Positions 1 through 7,135 of a DNA stretch of 40,082 nucleotides are shown here, piece after piece. A program made the position numbers and the translations under genes. Each line of letters begins with the position of its first letter. Within the stretch, counting starts at the first letter, position 1. The stretch covers positions 1 to 40,082 of the forward strand of contig CALFRK010000159.1 in assembly GCA_937919625.1 (NCBI GenBank), read 5' to 3'. This DNA is from an uncultured Ilumatobacter sp. (GTDB lineage: Bacteria > Actinomycetota > Acidimicrobiia > Acidimicrobiales > Ilumatobacteraceae). The notes under the pieces were generated by a model. It was not told the DNA's origin. It searched no databases and saw only the letters and a program-made list of their open reading frames with translations.

Positions 1-40
1 ATATGTAGGTGATCGTTGTCAAGGAAGAGTTTGTGGTCAT
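1..40 (-). CDS. 5' end of a third gene of the recombinase operon (runs off the window)
   Basis: On the minus strand an ATG at 40-38 overlaps the TGA stop of the recombinase at 37-1308 as ATGA, and the frame stays open to the window edge (about 13 codons, beginning MTTNSSLTTITYI). The same 4-base overlap style joins the two upstream recombinases, so translation is probably coupled. If this is a recombinase-in-trio (RIT) element, this would be the third tyrosine recombinase, but too little sequence is present to show any domain. The identity is inference from position only. Confidence 0.45.
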   Translation of the reverse strand, partial: MTTNSSLTTITYI

Positions 41-1308
41 GGCGTTTGTCCGATCTGGTCGAGGAGGTTGGTGAAGAGTTCAGTCCGGCTGGTCTGGTTG
101 TTGGCGGCGGCGTGGTCGCGTTGGCGGAGCACGACGGGCTGGAACGACAGGTCGGTGGTGAAGTGGACGCAGGACTCGCAGATCGACTCGAAACTGCAGT
201 CGAGTTGGGCAGGTCGTTGACACCAGCCGTTGCCCAAGAGTCGGTGGTGGACCTCGTTTCGCATGCGGCGCATGTTGGGTCCAATCGCGTCTGCAGGCAG
301 TGGCGCGTCGGTGGTGTAGAGCGCTTCGATCTTGGCGGCAACGGCGGCGTATTCGTTGGCGACGACGCGGTTGGAGATCTGGGCGTAGCGGCGGGTCATG
401 TCCAAGGAGCGGTGCCCGAGGAGGGCGGCGATGACGTCGATGGTCATGCCGCGGTTGATGGCTTGGGTCGCGAACGTGTGCCTCAAACGGTGCGGGTGGA
501 CGTGACCGATCCCGGCCCGCATGCCGATGCGATGCACCCACCTTTCGACGGCGTAGCGGTTCAATGGTCCCTCGGCGCCCGACAGCAACCGGCGGGGTGT
601 GAAGGGTCCGTCACTGGCCTGATACTCGGCGATCAGTTCGACGAGGTGCGGGTCGAGCGGCACGTAGCGGTCGTTGTGGAGTTTGCCGATTGGGATTCGC
701 AACCAGGCTTCGTTGTGCATGATCGTGACCGCGTCAGACTCGAGGTCGCAGAGTTCACCGACGCGCATGCCGGTTCGGGCGAGCATCTCGACGGCGAGTC
801 GGCGAAACAGGGCGGGCTCATCAGCGAGGACGCGCATGAACTTGGCGAAGTCGCCGTCGTCGAGGAACTTGGGGAGGCTCTCGTCGCGTTTGGGGACGTC
901 ACCGAAGAAGATCGGCACCCTCGCTGGAGCGTCATCCCAGTCCCACTCGACGATGCGAATGAAGAACATCCGCAGGCTCCCGATCCGACGCCGGAACGAG
1001 GTCGCTTTGAACGGTTTGCCCTTGATGCCGGGCTGGGCGTGTTGCCAGATCTTGAACGCCTCGATGTGGGACCGGTCGATGTCAGCAACACAGCTCAATG
1101 CCGGGTCGTGATCGATCAAGAACCCGGCGAAGATCCGCAGATCGGTGTCGGTCGCGGTCACCGTGGCCGGCCGGAAAGACACCGTGACCTGGGCCAGATA
1201 GGCGAGCATCGTGACCGCCAGCTGCGGAACGGCTGCGTCGATCTGATCCCAACTCGACGGCACCTTCGGTCGCTCAATGGTCTCGTCAATGACAGCCAGG
1301 GCCCTCAC
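37..1308 (-). CDS. tyrosine recombinase/integrase, second gene of a RIT-like operon
   Basis: This is a site-specific recombinase of the phage-integrase (tyrosine recombinase) family, about 423 aa, which cuts and rejoins DNA through a covalent phosphotyrosine. The C-terminal catalytic half shows the first Arg in ARTGMRVGELCDL, a lysine-bearing beta hairpin (IGKLHNDRYVPLD), the HRLRHTF box, and LLGHRS followed by RRYAQI with the nucleophilic Tyr. The N-terminal part fits a SAM-like core-binding domain. After the catalytic domain lies a cysteine cluster (CQRPAQLDC and ICESCVHF), a probable zinc-binding tail seen in this class of transposon-borne recombinases. I chose the GTG at 1308-1306 because it overlaps the upstream stop as GTGA. 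A longer reading from 1374 would overlap the previous gene by 70 bases and is less likely. Confidence 0.9.
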   Translation of the reverse strand: MRALAVIDETIERPKVPSSWDQIDAAVPQLAVTMLAYLAQVTVSFRPATVTATDTDLRIFAGFLIDHDPALSCVADIDRSHIEAFKIWQHAQPGIKGKPFKATSFRRRIGSLRMFFIRIVEWDWDDAPARVPIFFGDVPKRDESLPKFLDDGDFAKFMRVLADEPALFRRLAVEMLARTGMRVGELCDLESDAVTIMHNEAWLRIPIGKLHNDRYVPLDPHLVELIAEYQASDGPFTPRRLLSGAEGPLNRYAVERWVHRIGMRAGIGHVHPHRLRHTFATQAINRGMTIDVIAALLGHRSLDMTRRYAQISNRVVANEYAAVAAKIEALYTTDAPLPADAIGPNMRRMRNEVHHRLLGNGWCQRPAQLDCSFESICESCVHFTTDLSFQPVVLRQRDHAAANNQTSRTELFTNLLDQIGQTP

Positions 1309-2339
1309 TTGATCACCGCCAGCCGGTCGGCATCGATGCGTTTGCGGGCCTTGAGATACTCGCCCGCCAACCACTCGTTCGTCAGGTGCAGATACACCCG
1401 GGTGGTCTCGATCGAGGCGTGACCGGCCTGAGCTTGCAGCGCCTCGATCGACATCCCGGCCTCACGCAACCGGGTGAAACACGTGTGCCGCAACTGATGA
1501 CACGACGCCTGTGAGAGACCGGCCCGGCGGCGCGCACCGCGCATGATCTCATCGAGCCCGAACGCCGACAACGGTGCTCCACGTGTCGGGCCTTTCAACA
1601 CCACGAACACCGCATCAGTCGACACATCGTTCGGGCGTTCGTGATCGAGATAGCGGGCCAGCGTCGTGAAGAACCTCGCCGACATCGGGATCAGCCGTTG
1701 CCGCCCGCCCTTGCCATCCGCGACGAACACCTTGCGCTCCCCGGAACGGATGTCCTCGAGTCGCAACCCGAGCACTTCGCAACGGCGTAGACCGCCGAGC
1801 AGCATCGCGTCGACCATCGCCCGATCACGCTCCGTTCGCAGCGCCACGACGAGTCGGTCGATGTCGGCCGGCGACAACACTTTCGGCAACGTCACCGGGG
1901 TGCGCACCAACGGCACCCGGCGGCGCGGGCCCGAACGCTGGTGACGAGTCACCAGACCGCGCGGCACCGGGTTACGTGTCACCGACGTGTCGTCGCGGAC
2001 CATCAGATACGCGTAGAACCCCGACACCGACGACAACCGCCGCCGGATCGTTCTCGGCGACAACCCATCGGACCGGTCGATCTTCACCACCTTCGAATCC
2101 GCGCCGCCGGAGCGCTGGACCGTGATGAACGACATCACATCCGCCGACGTCACCCGGACCGGTGTCTTGTCAACGAACGAGAAGAACACCTTCAAATCGA
2201 ACGCCACCGCCCGGATCGTGTTCGGCCTCGCCCGAGCATTCAGAAACTCGAGATACGCATCCGCCAGCGGATGACCGACCGTCACCACCAGCGACCCGTC
2301 AGACCTCTTGGACTGCACCACAACCGGCTTCCAACGCAT
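1305..2339 (-). CDS. tyrosine recombinase/integrase, first gene of a RIT-like operon
   Basis: This is a tyrosine recombinase of about 344 aa. Catalytic landmarks run in order: Arg in GGLRRCEVLGLRLEDI, Lys in DGKGGRQRLIPM, the HQLRHTCFTRL box, then AGHASIETTRVYLHL with the nucleophilic Tyr. The N-terminal 120 residues (beginning near PLADAYLEFLNARARPNTI) match an integrase SAM-like DNA-binding domain. The ATG at 2339 is preferred over the adjacent GTG at 2342 because a GAGGAG ribosome-binding site lies about six bases upstream. Its TGA stop overlaps the GTG of the next recombinase. It is the promoter-proximal gene of the operon, so any control region lies in 2340-2600. Confidence 0.9.
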   Translation of the reverse strand: MRWKPVVVQSKRSDGSLVVTVGHPLADAYLEFLNARARPNTIRAVAFDLKVFFSFVDKTPVRVTSADVMSFITVQRSGGADSKVVKIDRSDGLSPRTIRRRLSSVSGFYAYLMVRDDTSVTRNPVPRGLVTRHQRSGPRRRVPLVRTPVTLPKVLSPADIDRLVVALRTERDRAMVDAMLLGGLRRCEVLGLRLEDIRSGERKVFVADGKGGRQRLIPMSARFFTTLARYLDHERPNDVSTDAVFVVLKGPTRGAPLSAFGLDEIMRGARRRAGLSQASCHQLRHTCFTRLREAGMSIEALQAQAGHASIETTRVYLHLTNEWLAGEYLKARKRIDADRLAVIK

Positions 2340-2963
2340 CACAGACTCCTCATCATCGAGCCCGCCACAGCGACACTACAAGCCCAACGGATCACCCACA
2401 TATCATGCGAACTCGGTCATGCCAACCGGGCAATTGCGTAGCTCGTAATCACGCCAGTAGACCGCATTCGGTTCGCACCAGATCGGCACATGAGCGGAGT
2501 GCTACGCGAGCTTGCGCCCCTCAGTAACGCGGGGATCGTCGACGGCGTCCTCGCGAGAGTGTCCGGATGACGACCGCATGAATCCACCATCGTCAACCGG
2601 ACATCGCCCGCGACCGAGACGGCAACAGTCGAGCTCGACCGCGGCCGTGGACAGGCCCTCGCCTACCAGCGCATAACACTCAGCTGATTGCCAGCAGAAC
2701 GTTCCCGATCACCCGGACAACGGCGCACCGATCCGGCGATCTGTGCGCATCGGGCATCGCGCGCCGAGTGTGTTGTTTCAGGACCCTCGATAACGACGAG
2801 CGGTGACCCGCTCTTCTTGCAGCGTCGACCCGCACAGATCGGCCCAAGCGTGACGTCACACTTTCACCGAAATCGCCACCCGAATGCGGTGCCGCAGAAT
2901 CACGGGCTCCGGCGAGCTGGACACTCGCGGGTTTGGACAGTACGAGCAGCGAGTCTGGACCGA
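2340..2963. other. 624-base stretch without a convincing gene
   Basis: It lies between the divergent end of the recombinase operon and the convergent end of the ERCC4-Lsr2 gene. The open frames here have no recognisable domain and look like chance frames of GC-rich DNA. The only structure I see is an inverted repeat at 2560-2603. Position and content fit the flank or non-coding end of the mobile element. Confidence 0.6.
2560..2603. repeat. imperfect inverted repeat, 13-base arms
   Basis: The arms are TGTCCGGATGACG at 2560-2572 and CGTCAACCGGACA at 2591-2603. They match at 12 of 13 positions with an 18-base spacer. It lies about 220 bases upstream of the recombinase operon, so it could be a recombinase or regulator binding site, or an element end. 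No T-run follows it, so a terminator is less likely. Confidence 0.5.
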
Positions 2964-3965
2964 TCAATCGGTGCCTGCTGCGCGGTATGCATCCCAGATC
3001 TCCGGGCGCAGACGTCCCCGATCGGACACATCGAGGTGGTTCACGAATGCCCAGCGCCGCACCTCCGCTGTTTTCGGCTCGGCTGCTGGGACTGCGCCGG
3101 CGGAGGGGAGGTCGGCGGCTCGTTCTTCGCCGTGTTCGTCGTCGTGGTGATGGGCGGCGGCTGCACCGAGGAACCGGTAGGTCCATTCCTGGGCGAGCTT
3201 GCGGGTTTCGCAGAACACGATGGGCACGGTCGGGAACCGAACCTGTGCCTCGGCGAGTCCGTCGGCGATGACAGCGGGTCGCACCCGGTCGAGCTTGAAC
3301 ACCGACGACCAGCGGTCTTCCACCACGAGCGCTGCCCGCGGGAGCGTGGCGAGATCAGCGAGGAGGTAGCGGAGCTTGCCGGTCGTGAGCGTCGACACGA
3401 GGTCGGCGAGGCTCTTGCGTTCCACTGAGGCGACGATCTCGCCGTTGAGAGTGATCGCGTAGTCGCCGGCCGGGAGCGCTCGTCGGACTGTGGTTGCCTG
3501 CTGGTGATCGAATTTCCAGGCGTAGCGCTCGTGGGAATCGACGAGGATCTCGAGCACTCGACCAGCTGCGCGAGCGGTCGGCACTGACACCGCTGGTCGT
3601 GCCTGCTTCGTGGTGCGGGCGCTCTGCCAGAAGATCACCTCGCGGCCGCGGGCGCGCGTGGATACGAACTGGGATCGGTGTTCTCGCGACCGGTCGAGCA
3701 CGAGATCGATCGCGGCGCCGCGGCGCACGCACGACCGGACGGGGACCCGTTCGATCACTTCCAAGTCATCGGGCCAGTCGTCGGCGCGATGGCAGTACAC
3801 CTTGCTCGTGCGGGGCCACGTCTCGCGCACTTTGAGCGCGATACCGTCCGCGCCGAGCGGCACCCTCACGAGAAAGGGGAGCGAGGACGCCTCGTCGGGG
3901 TTGCGAGCGATCACGAACTCCATTCCGTCACCGCCCGGTCCACGAACGGTGACATGCCCCGCCAT
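2964..3965 (-). CDS. ERCC4-type nuclease fused to an Lsr2-like DNA-binding domain
   Basis: The protein is about 333 aa. Its middle (roughly residues 140-270) is an ERCC4/XPF-type nuclease domain: it opens ILVDSHER, continues with LPAGDYAI and carries the catalytic VERKSLADLVSTL motif. The last 30 residues (AEVRRWAFVNHLDVSDRGRL onward, ending EIWDAYRAAG) match the C-terminal DNA-binding domain of the actinobacterial nucleoid protein Lsr2, including the RGR minor-groove hook. The N-terminal 100 residues (FVIARNPDEAS, FLVRVPLG, TWPRTSKVYCH) are typical of the actinobacterial ERCC4 proteins I recall. The start is uncertain: ATG at 3965 or 3923; a TTG at 3986 is less likely. It would be a structure-specific endonuclease directed to AT-rich, Lsr2-type sites. 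It is isolated between mobile-element remnants, so it may have arrived with one. Confidence 0.8.
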   Translation of the reverse strand: MAGHVTVRGPGGDGMEFVIARNPDEASSLPFLVRVPLGADGIALKVRETWPRTSKVYCHRADDWPDDLEVIERVPVRSCVRRGAAIDLVLDRSREHRSQFVSTRARGREVIFWQSARTTKQARPAVSVPTARAAGRVLEILVDSHERYAWKFDHQQATTVRRALPAGDYAITLNGEIVASVERKSLADLVSTLTTGKLRYLLADLATLPRAALVVEDRWSSVFKLDRVRPAVIADGLAEAQVRFPTVPIVFCETRKLAQEWTYRFLGAAAAHHHDDEHGEERAADLPSAGAVPAAEPKTAEVRRWAFVNHLDVSDRGRLRPEIWDAYRAAGTD

Positions 3966-4172
3966 GACGGCCGCCGTGATCGGCAACTCGGACGCGGGTC
4001 ACGCGTTGCTGCCGGGTGCTGACCGGCAGTACGGCGCGCGGACTCGGGACCATGTCCTGAGTCTGGTCTGCGAGCGCCGATGGGATCCACATTCATGCGA
4101 GATGAGAGGGCTCAGGTGCCCGTCAGAAAACCGGTTCGTGGTAACGCCGTGGTAACGGACTGCGCAGAATTG

Positions 4173-4245
4173 GCCAACACGAGCCAACACGAGCCGGACG
4201 CCGAAATCGCGATGTCCCTGCTAGAGCGGTACGAGCCAACACGAG
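4173..4245 (+). repeat. three copies of an 11-base repeat (GCCAACACGAG)
   Basis: Exact copies lie at 4173-4183, 4183-4193 and 4235-4245, in the same orientation, 30 to 100 bases from the tRNA-derived attachment-like site. Short direct repeats next to an att core are typical of the arm-type binding sites of tyrosine integrases. That role is inference. Confidence 0.5.
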
Positions 4246-4272
4246 ACAACCTCAGCTGGACGTTCTCCGAGC

Positions 4273-4316
4273 GTTTCCTAAACCGTGTGTCGTAGGTTCG
4301 ATTCCTACCTGGGGCG
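4273..4316 (+). other. 3' half of a tRNA-Arg(CCU) gene, probable attachment-site remnant
   Basis: The geometry is that of a tRNA 3' half: anticodon loop TTCCTAA (4275-4281, anticodon CCT at 4277-4279), 3' anticodon stem ACCGT, 5-base variable region, T-arm GTAGG-TTCGATT-CCTAC (4292-4308), acceptor strand CTGGGGC and discriminator G. The 5' side of the anticodon stem pairs for only two bases, and no D-arm or 5' acceptor strand is present, so this is not a complete tRNA. Truncation at the anticodon loop is what integration by a tRNA-targeting tyrosine integrase leaves behind. The intact tRNA should lie elsewhere in the genome. Confidence 0.75.
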
Positions 4317-4387
4317 CTATAAAACACCTGGTAGATGATCTGCTCGTCTCGGTCAAATGTGACGCTTCCCTTCGTGGTAACGCCGCG

Positions 4388-4495
4388 CTGAGTTTCACCC
4401 TCGATACCTACGCCCACGTGATGCCCGGCCAACACGCCGAAGCCGCAGCGGCCGCCGCTGCACTTGTCGCTCCTCGATCGACGGCGTCGTCCTGA
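4388..4495 (+). pseudogene. C-terminal remnant of a tyrosine integrase
   Basis: The frame from 4388 reads LSFTLDTYAHVMPGQHAEAA and ends SRSTASS-like at a TGA (4493-4495). This is the classic C-terminus of actinobacterial phage/ICE integrases, including the nucleophilic Tyr of TYAHV. Everything upstream, including the catalytic Arg and HxxR boxes, is gone; the upstream bases are the direct repeat at 4371-4385. It sits about 70 bases from the tRNA 3' fragment, as expected for an int-att pair. Confidence 0.75.
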
Positions 4496-4519
4496 GTTGC
4501 CGTCGATTCGCGTCCGATG

Positions 4520-4840
4520 TCAGGTGACCTGGACAGCCTCCTTGAGTCGCTTCGGCACGTGCTCGGGGAACGACACGACGAGGTGTCGGTCGCGCGCGGT
4601 CGCGACCCGGGCGAGCGTGTCGAGCCGGTCTCGGGCGCCGCCGCCTTCTTCGAGCCGTGAGATGACTGATTGGGTCGTGCCCATGCGTTCGGCGAGTTCG
4701 CGCTGACTGAGCTCCGCCTGGGTACGCAGCTCGTAGATCAGCTTGCCGAGGGCGAAGTCCTGCTCGATGCCGGCGCGTGTTTCGTTGCCCGGGGCTGGGC
4801 GTTGCTTCTTGATGTCATCCCAGCGCGAGTAGTTGGCCAT
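4520..4840 (-). CDS. XRE-family helix-turn-helix antitoxin (HigA-like)
   Basis: This is a 106-aa DNA-binding protein. It opens MANYSRWDDIKKQR, a start typical of antitoxins paired with HigB/RelE-type toxins. A Cro/C1 helix-turn-helix lies at about residues 38-75 (ELRTQAELSQRELAERMGT then TQSVISRLEEG), followed by a short C-terminal region. The ATG at 4840 is set by the AGAGGA ribosome-binding site just upstream. An open frame extends much further upstream in the same phase but runs across the toxin relic and is not meaningful. The cognate toxin gene upstream (4852-4989) is broken, so this antitoxin is probably an orphan and may now act only as an autoregulator or as a guard against related toxins. 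Confidence 0.8.
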   Translation of the reverse strand: MANYSRWDDIKKQRPAPGNETRAGIEQDFALGKLIYELRTQAELSQRELAERMGTTQSVISRLEEGGGARDRLDTLARVATARDRHLVVSFPEHVPKRLKEAVQVT

Positions 4841-4851
4841 GGTGGTGTCCT

Positions 4852-4989
4852 CTACCGGTTGAGCCGAGCACATTCGTCGGCGATTCGGCGAGTGCGAGCG
4901 ATCTAGGCGCGTTCGTTGTTGCGCTGCTTGCGGACGGTGGTGAGCAGGATGATCCGGGAGGAATGATGACCCGAGTCGATATTGCTGCG
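4852..4989 (-). pseudogene. 3' remnant of a HigB/RelE-type toxin with an internal stop
   Basis: Just upstream of the antitoxin, one frame reads RIILLTTVRKQRNNERA, then TAG (4905-4903), then IARTRRIADECARLNR and a second TAG (4854-4852). The first segment matches the last strand of Gp49/HigB-like toxins, and the second looks like their C-terminal helix, so a single nonsense codon appears to split the gene. Upstream the similarity fades near 4990, suggesting a 5' truncation as well. The 11-base gap to the antitoxin ATG is the usual operon spacing. Family assignment is from memory of the motif. Confidence 0.55.
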
Positions 4990-5063
4990 GACTTCCAGCG
5001 CGCTTCGGCTTCTGGCCCATCGTCGTATTCAGAATCACGGCACTGAACGCCGCGTCTTCGTCG

Positions 5064-6251
5064 TCAGATCCGCCGCGGGAGGTACGAGGTGGCGGCCGCC
5101 GCACCGGCCAGCAGCCCCGCCAGCACGACATAGAGGATCCGGAACGAGCCGGCCGCCAGCGCAACCGCAGCGATCAGCGGTGCGACCAGAAAGGAAGCCT
5201 CGCGCCAGGTCGAAAAGACGGTTGTCATGGCGGTTCGTTCGCGTGGCTTGACCATGCGCATGAACGGGATGTTGCCCAATACGTCGAGCGCAGCACCGCC
5301 AACCGCCCCGGATAGCCAGAAGGCGACCCCGAGCGGCTGCGGAGTGGGCAACAATGCGAGTGCCACCATGCTGGCGCTCATCAACAGAAACGCCGAGATG
5401 ATCACGGTTCGCGAGCCGAGCCGGTCGGCGGCGCGGCGGACCAGGGGGCTGACGAACAACATCGCGCTCGCCGATGACAAGAACACCCCGGCTGTCCAGA
5501 CCGGCAGCCCCGCTTCGACGATGTAGATCGGGCCATAGACGAACAACGCTGCCCAGAAGACCGCTCGACTCAACGTGATCGCGTAGGCGATCCGGAGATG
5601 TCGTTGACGGAAGTACCGGATCACGTTGGCGAACGGATTGGGAATCACTGAGTTGGGGGTCATCAAGACGGCGTTGTGGTGGAACCGCAGCCGCCAGAAG
5701 TAGCCGATCATCAAGAGTGTGGCGACTGCCGACACGGCGAACGGCGCAACGGTCGAACCGCGACTCCACAACCACACACCGAGCGTCGGGCCAATCAACC
5801 AAGCGACACCGGTGTAGACGATTCGCCGCGACTCGGTAACGGTGAGATCGCGTTTGCCGATGAAATCCATGATGTACAGCGACAGACAGACGGAGAAGAT
5901 CGAGGCTTCCGCCGACCTGAGTCCGATCGCGACGACGAACAACGGCCCGTCGGCGAAGGCCAAAAGTACGGCGGCAATGAACAAGAAGGCGGCGGCAAGT
6001 GTGACGACCCACCTGCGCTGCAGCCGCCTTTCGAGGCCTCCGACGTTGAGCGTGAACAACACAGTGATCACCGCCCCACCGATGAACACATACGACACGG
6101 CCTCCTTCGAGCCCAATGCTTCGAAGGCTGCGAGCGGCACCACGCCGGTCATGACCGCCCGCGCGAATCCCTCGAGAAAGTTCAGCCTGGCCAGTTCGGT
6201 GCCGACCGATGCGTCGAGTACCAAGAGGCCTTCCGGCCGGCGCCAACGCAT
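5064..6251 (-). CDS. MFS transporter
   Basis: This is a 395-aa integral membrane protein of the major facilitator superfamily with about twelve hydrophobic segments. It has a basic loop after the second or third helix (GGLERRLQRRW), a central linker (HHNAVLMTPNSVIPNPF) and a second half that repeats the pattern (SPLVRRAADRLGSRTV, a motif-A-like loop). The substrate cannot be read from sequence; multidrug or metabolite efflux is the usual role. The ATG at 6251 gives a normal family length. It is divergent from the thioesterase at 6338, with 86 bases between that must hold both promoters. The 3' end is close to the toxin relic. Confidence 0.85.
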   Translation of the reverse strand: MRWRRPEGLLVLDASVGTELARLNFLEGFARAVMTGVVPLAAFEALGSKEAVSYVFIGGAVITVLFTLNVGGLERRLQRRWVVTLAAAFLFIAAVLLAFADGPLFVVAIGLRSAEASIFSVCLSLYIMDFIGKRDLTVTESRRIVYTGVAWLIGPTLGVWLWSRGSTVAPFAVSAVATLLMIGYFWRLRFHHNAVLMTPNSVIPNPFANVIRYFRQRHLRIAYAITLSRAVFWAALFVYGPIYIVEAGLPVWTAGVFLSSASAMLFVSPLVRRAADRLGSRTVIISAFLLMSASMVALALLPTPQPLGVAFWLSGAVGGAALDVLGNIPFMRMVKPRERTAMTTVFSTWREASFLVAPLIAAVALAAGSFRILYVVLAGLLAGAAAATSYLPRRI

Positions 6252-6337
6252 CGGGCGGCAACGCTACGTCACGGCTGCTGCTCATGCGGGTATCCCGAGG
6301 CGGGTGTGCGGCGCTCCTCGCCGCTACCGTCGTCGTT

Positions 6338-6736
6338 GTGAGCGATGAGACGATCGACGGGCCCAGATTTCCCCTGCGCGAGATGCTGGGATTCACGATC
6401 GACTCGGGCCAGGGCGAGTCGACGGCGACGCTGGTGGTGGACGACCGCCACATAAACCCGCACGGATCGGTGCACGGAGCTGTCATGTTCGCGATGGTTG
6501 ACACGGCGATGGGGGGCGCCACGATGAGTGTGCTCGACGAGGGCAACTGGTGCGCCACGGTCGATATCCACACGCGATTCCTCGCACCGTGTTTCTCTGG
6601 CACGCTGACCGCCACGGCGACCGTGAGGCGCGCCGGCCGTCGGGTTATCCACCTCGATGGGATCGTCACCGACCAGACCGGCAAGGAGTGCATGGCAGCG
6701 TCGGGCGTGTTTGCCGTGATCCCGGCTGCCAGCTGA
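6338..6736 (+). CDS. hotdog-fold acyl-CoA thioesterase (PaaI-like)
   Basis: This is a 132-aa protein of the 4HBT/PaaI thioesterase family, which hydrolyses acyl-CoA or aryl-CoA thioesters. The signature is HGSVHGAVMFAMVDTAMGG (about residues 42-60), with the HG start and an acidic residue on the central helix. VDIHTRFLAP and GRRVIHLDGIVTD are the expected later strands. The GTG at 6338 (VSDETIDGPRFPL) fits the family length; a longer frame from 6209 would overlap the divergent transporter gene. The preferred substrate is unknown. Confidence 0.85.
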   Translation: MSDETIDGPRFPLREMLGFTIDSGQGESTATLVVDDRHINPHGSVHGAVMFAMVDTAMGGATMSVLDEGNWCATVDIHTRFLAPCFSGTLTATATVRRAGRRVIHLDGIVTDQTGKECMAASGVFAVIPAAS

Positions 6737-6774
6737 CGGTTTCGGGCTGGTCGTAATCGACCTACGGTTGCGAC

Positions 6775-7035
6775 ATGTGCCGAAATATCACCACCCTGCG
6801 CGGGCTCGAGCCGTGCGCCACACCCGATGAGATCGAAGCGGCGGCACGTCAATACGTCCGCAAGGTCAGCGGTGTGCAAAAGACCTCCGAGGCGACCGCT
6901 GAGGTGTTCGAGCGGGCAGTGCGGTTGGTGACGGCGGCGACCATCGAGTTGCTGGGTGAGCTGCCTCCTCGCAAGGTGGCTCCGAAGAGTGATCCGCCGC
7001 TGCGTCGGATCGCACGCGCCAACGCCAACCGTTGA
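6775..7035 (+). CDS. DUF2277 family protein
   Basis: This is an 86-aa protein that begins MCRNITTLRGLEPCATPDEI and continues AARQYVRKVSG, the conserved face of the DUF2277 family found in actinobacteria and proteobacteria. No catalytic role is established to my knowledge. The start Met is part of the conserved motif, so the start is secure. It follows the thioesterase by 38 bases in the same direction and may share its transcript. Confidence 0.9.
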   Translation: MCRNITTLRGLEPCATPDEIEAAARQYVRKVSGVQKTSEATAEVFERAVRLVTAATIELLGELPPRKVAPKSDPPLRRIARANANR

Positions 7036-7135
7036 CCGGTCAATTGCCCGGGCCTACGGGGTCGAAAGCCTCTGTCCCCTCATGGGCGACAACGCGACGA
7101 TCGAATTGGTACATGGTCGGTCGAAGGAGGTTGCC

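Larger units (their letters stand above)
1..2339 (-). mobile_element. RIT-like element (recombinases in tandem), left part missing
   Basis: Two tyrosine recombinases are joined by a 4-base stop/start overlap, and a third reading frame begins with another 4-base overlap at the window edge. Tandem overlapping tyrosine recombinases are the hallmark of RIT elements; Tn554-like transposons also carry paired tyrosine recombinases and remain an alternative. The left end of the element lies outside the window, and I could not identify a terminal inverted repeat with certainty on the right. The only candidate is the imperfect inverted repeat at 2560-2603. Confidence 0.6.
4135..4385. repeat. 15-base direct repeat flanking the tRNA fragment
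   Basis: The 15-mer TTCGTGGTAACGCCG occurs at 4135-4149 and again at 4371-4385, on either side of the tRNA 3' fragment. The second copy joins directly to the surviving integrase C-terminus. Duplicated flanks like this fit insertion or deletion scars at an integration hotspot. Confidence 0.6.

Noticed and set aside
16-1422. A 468-codon plus-strand frame opposite the recombinases
   Set aside because: It is the antisense shadow of the tyrosine recombinase genes, which have clear catalytic motifs; the plus frame has none.
4112-4435. A 107-codon minus-strand frame containing APGRNRTYDTRF
   Set aside because: This peptide is the well-known false translation of the antisense strand of a tRNA 3' end; it confirms the tRNA fragment instead of a protein.
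5035-6879. A 614-codon minus-strand frame across the MFS, thioesterase and DUF2277 genes
   Set aside because: It is arginine-rich, has no domain, and runs through three genes with recognisable families in other frames.
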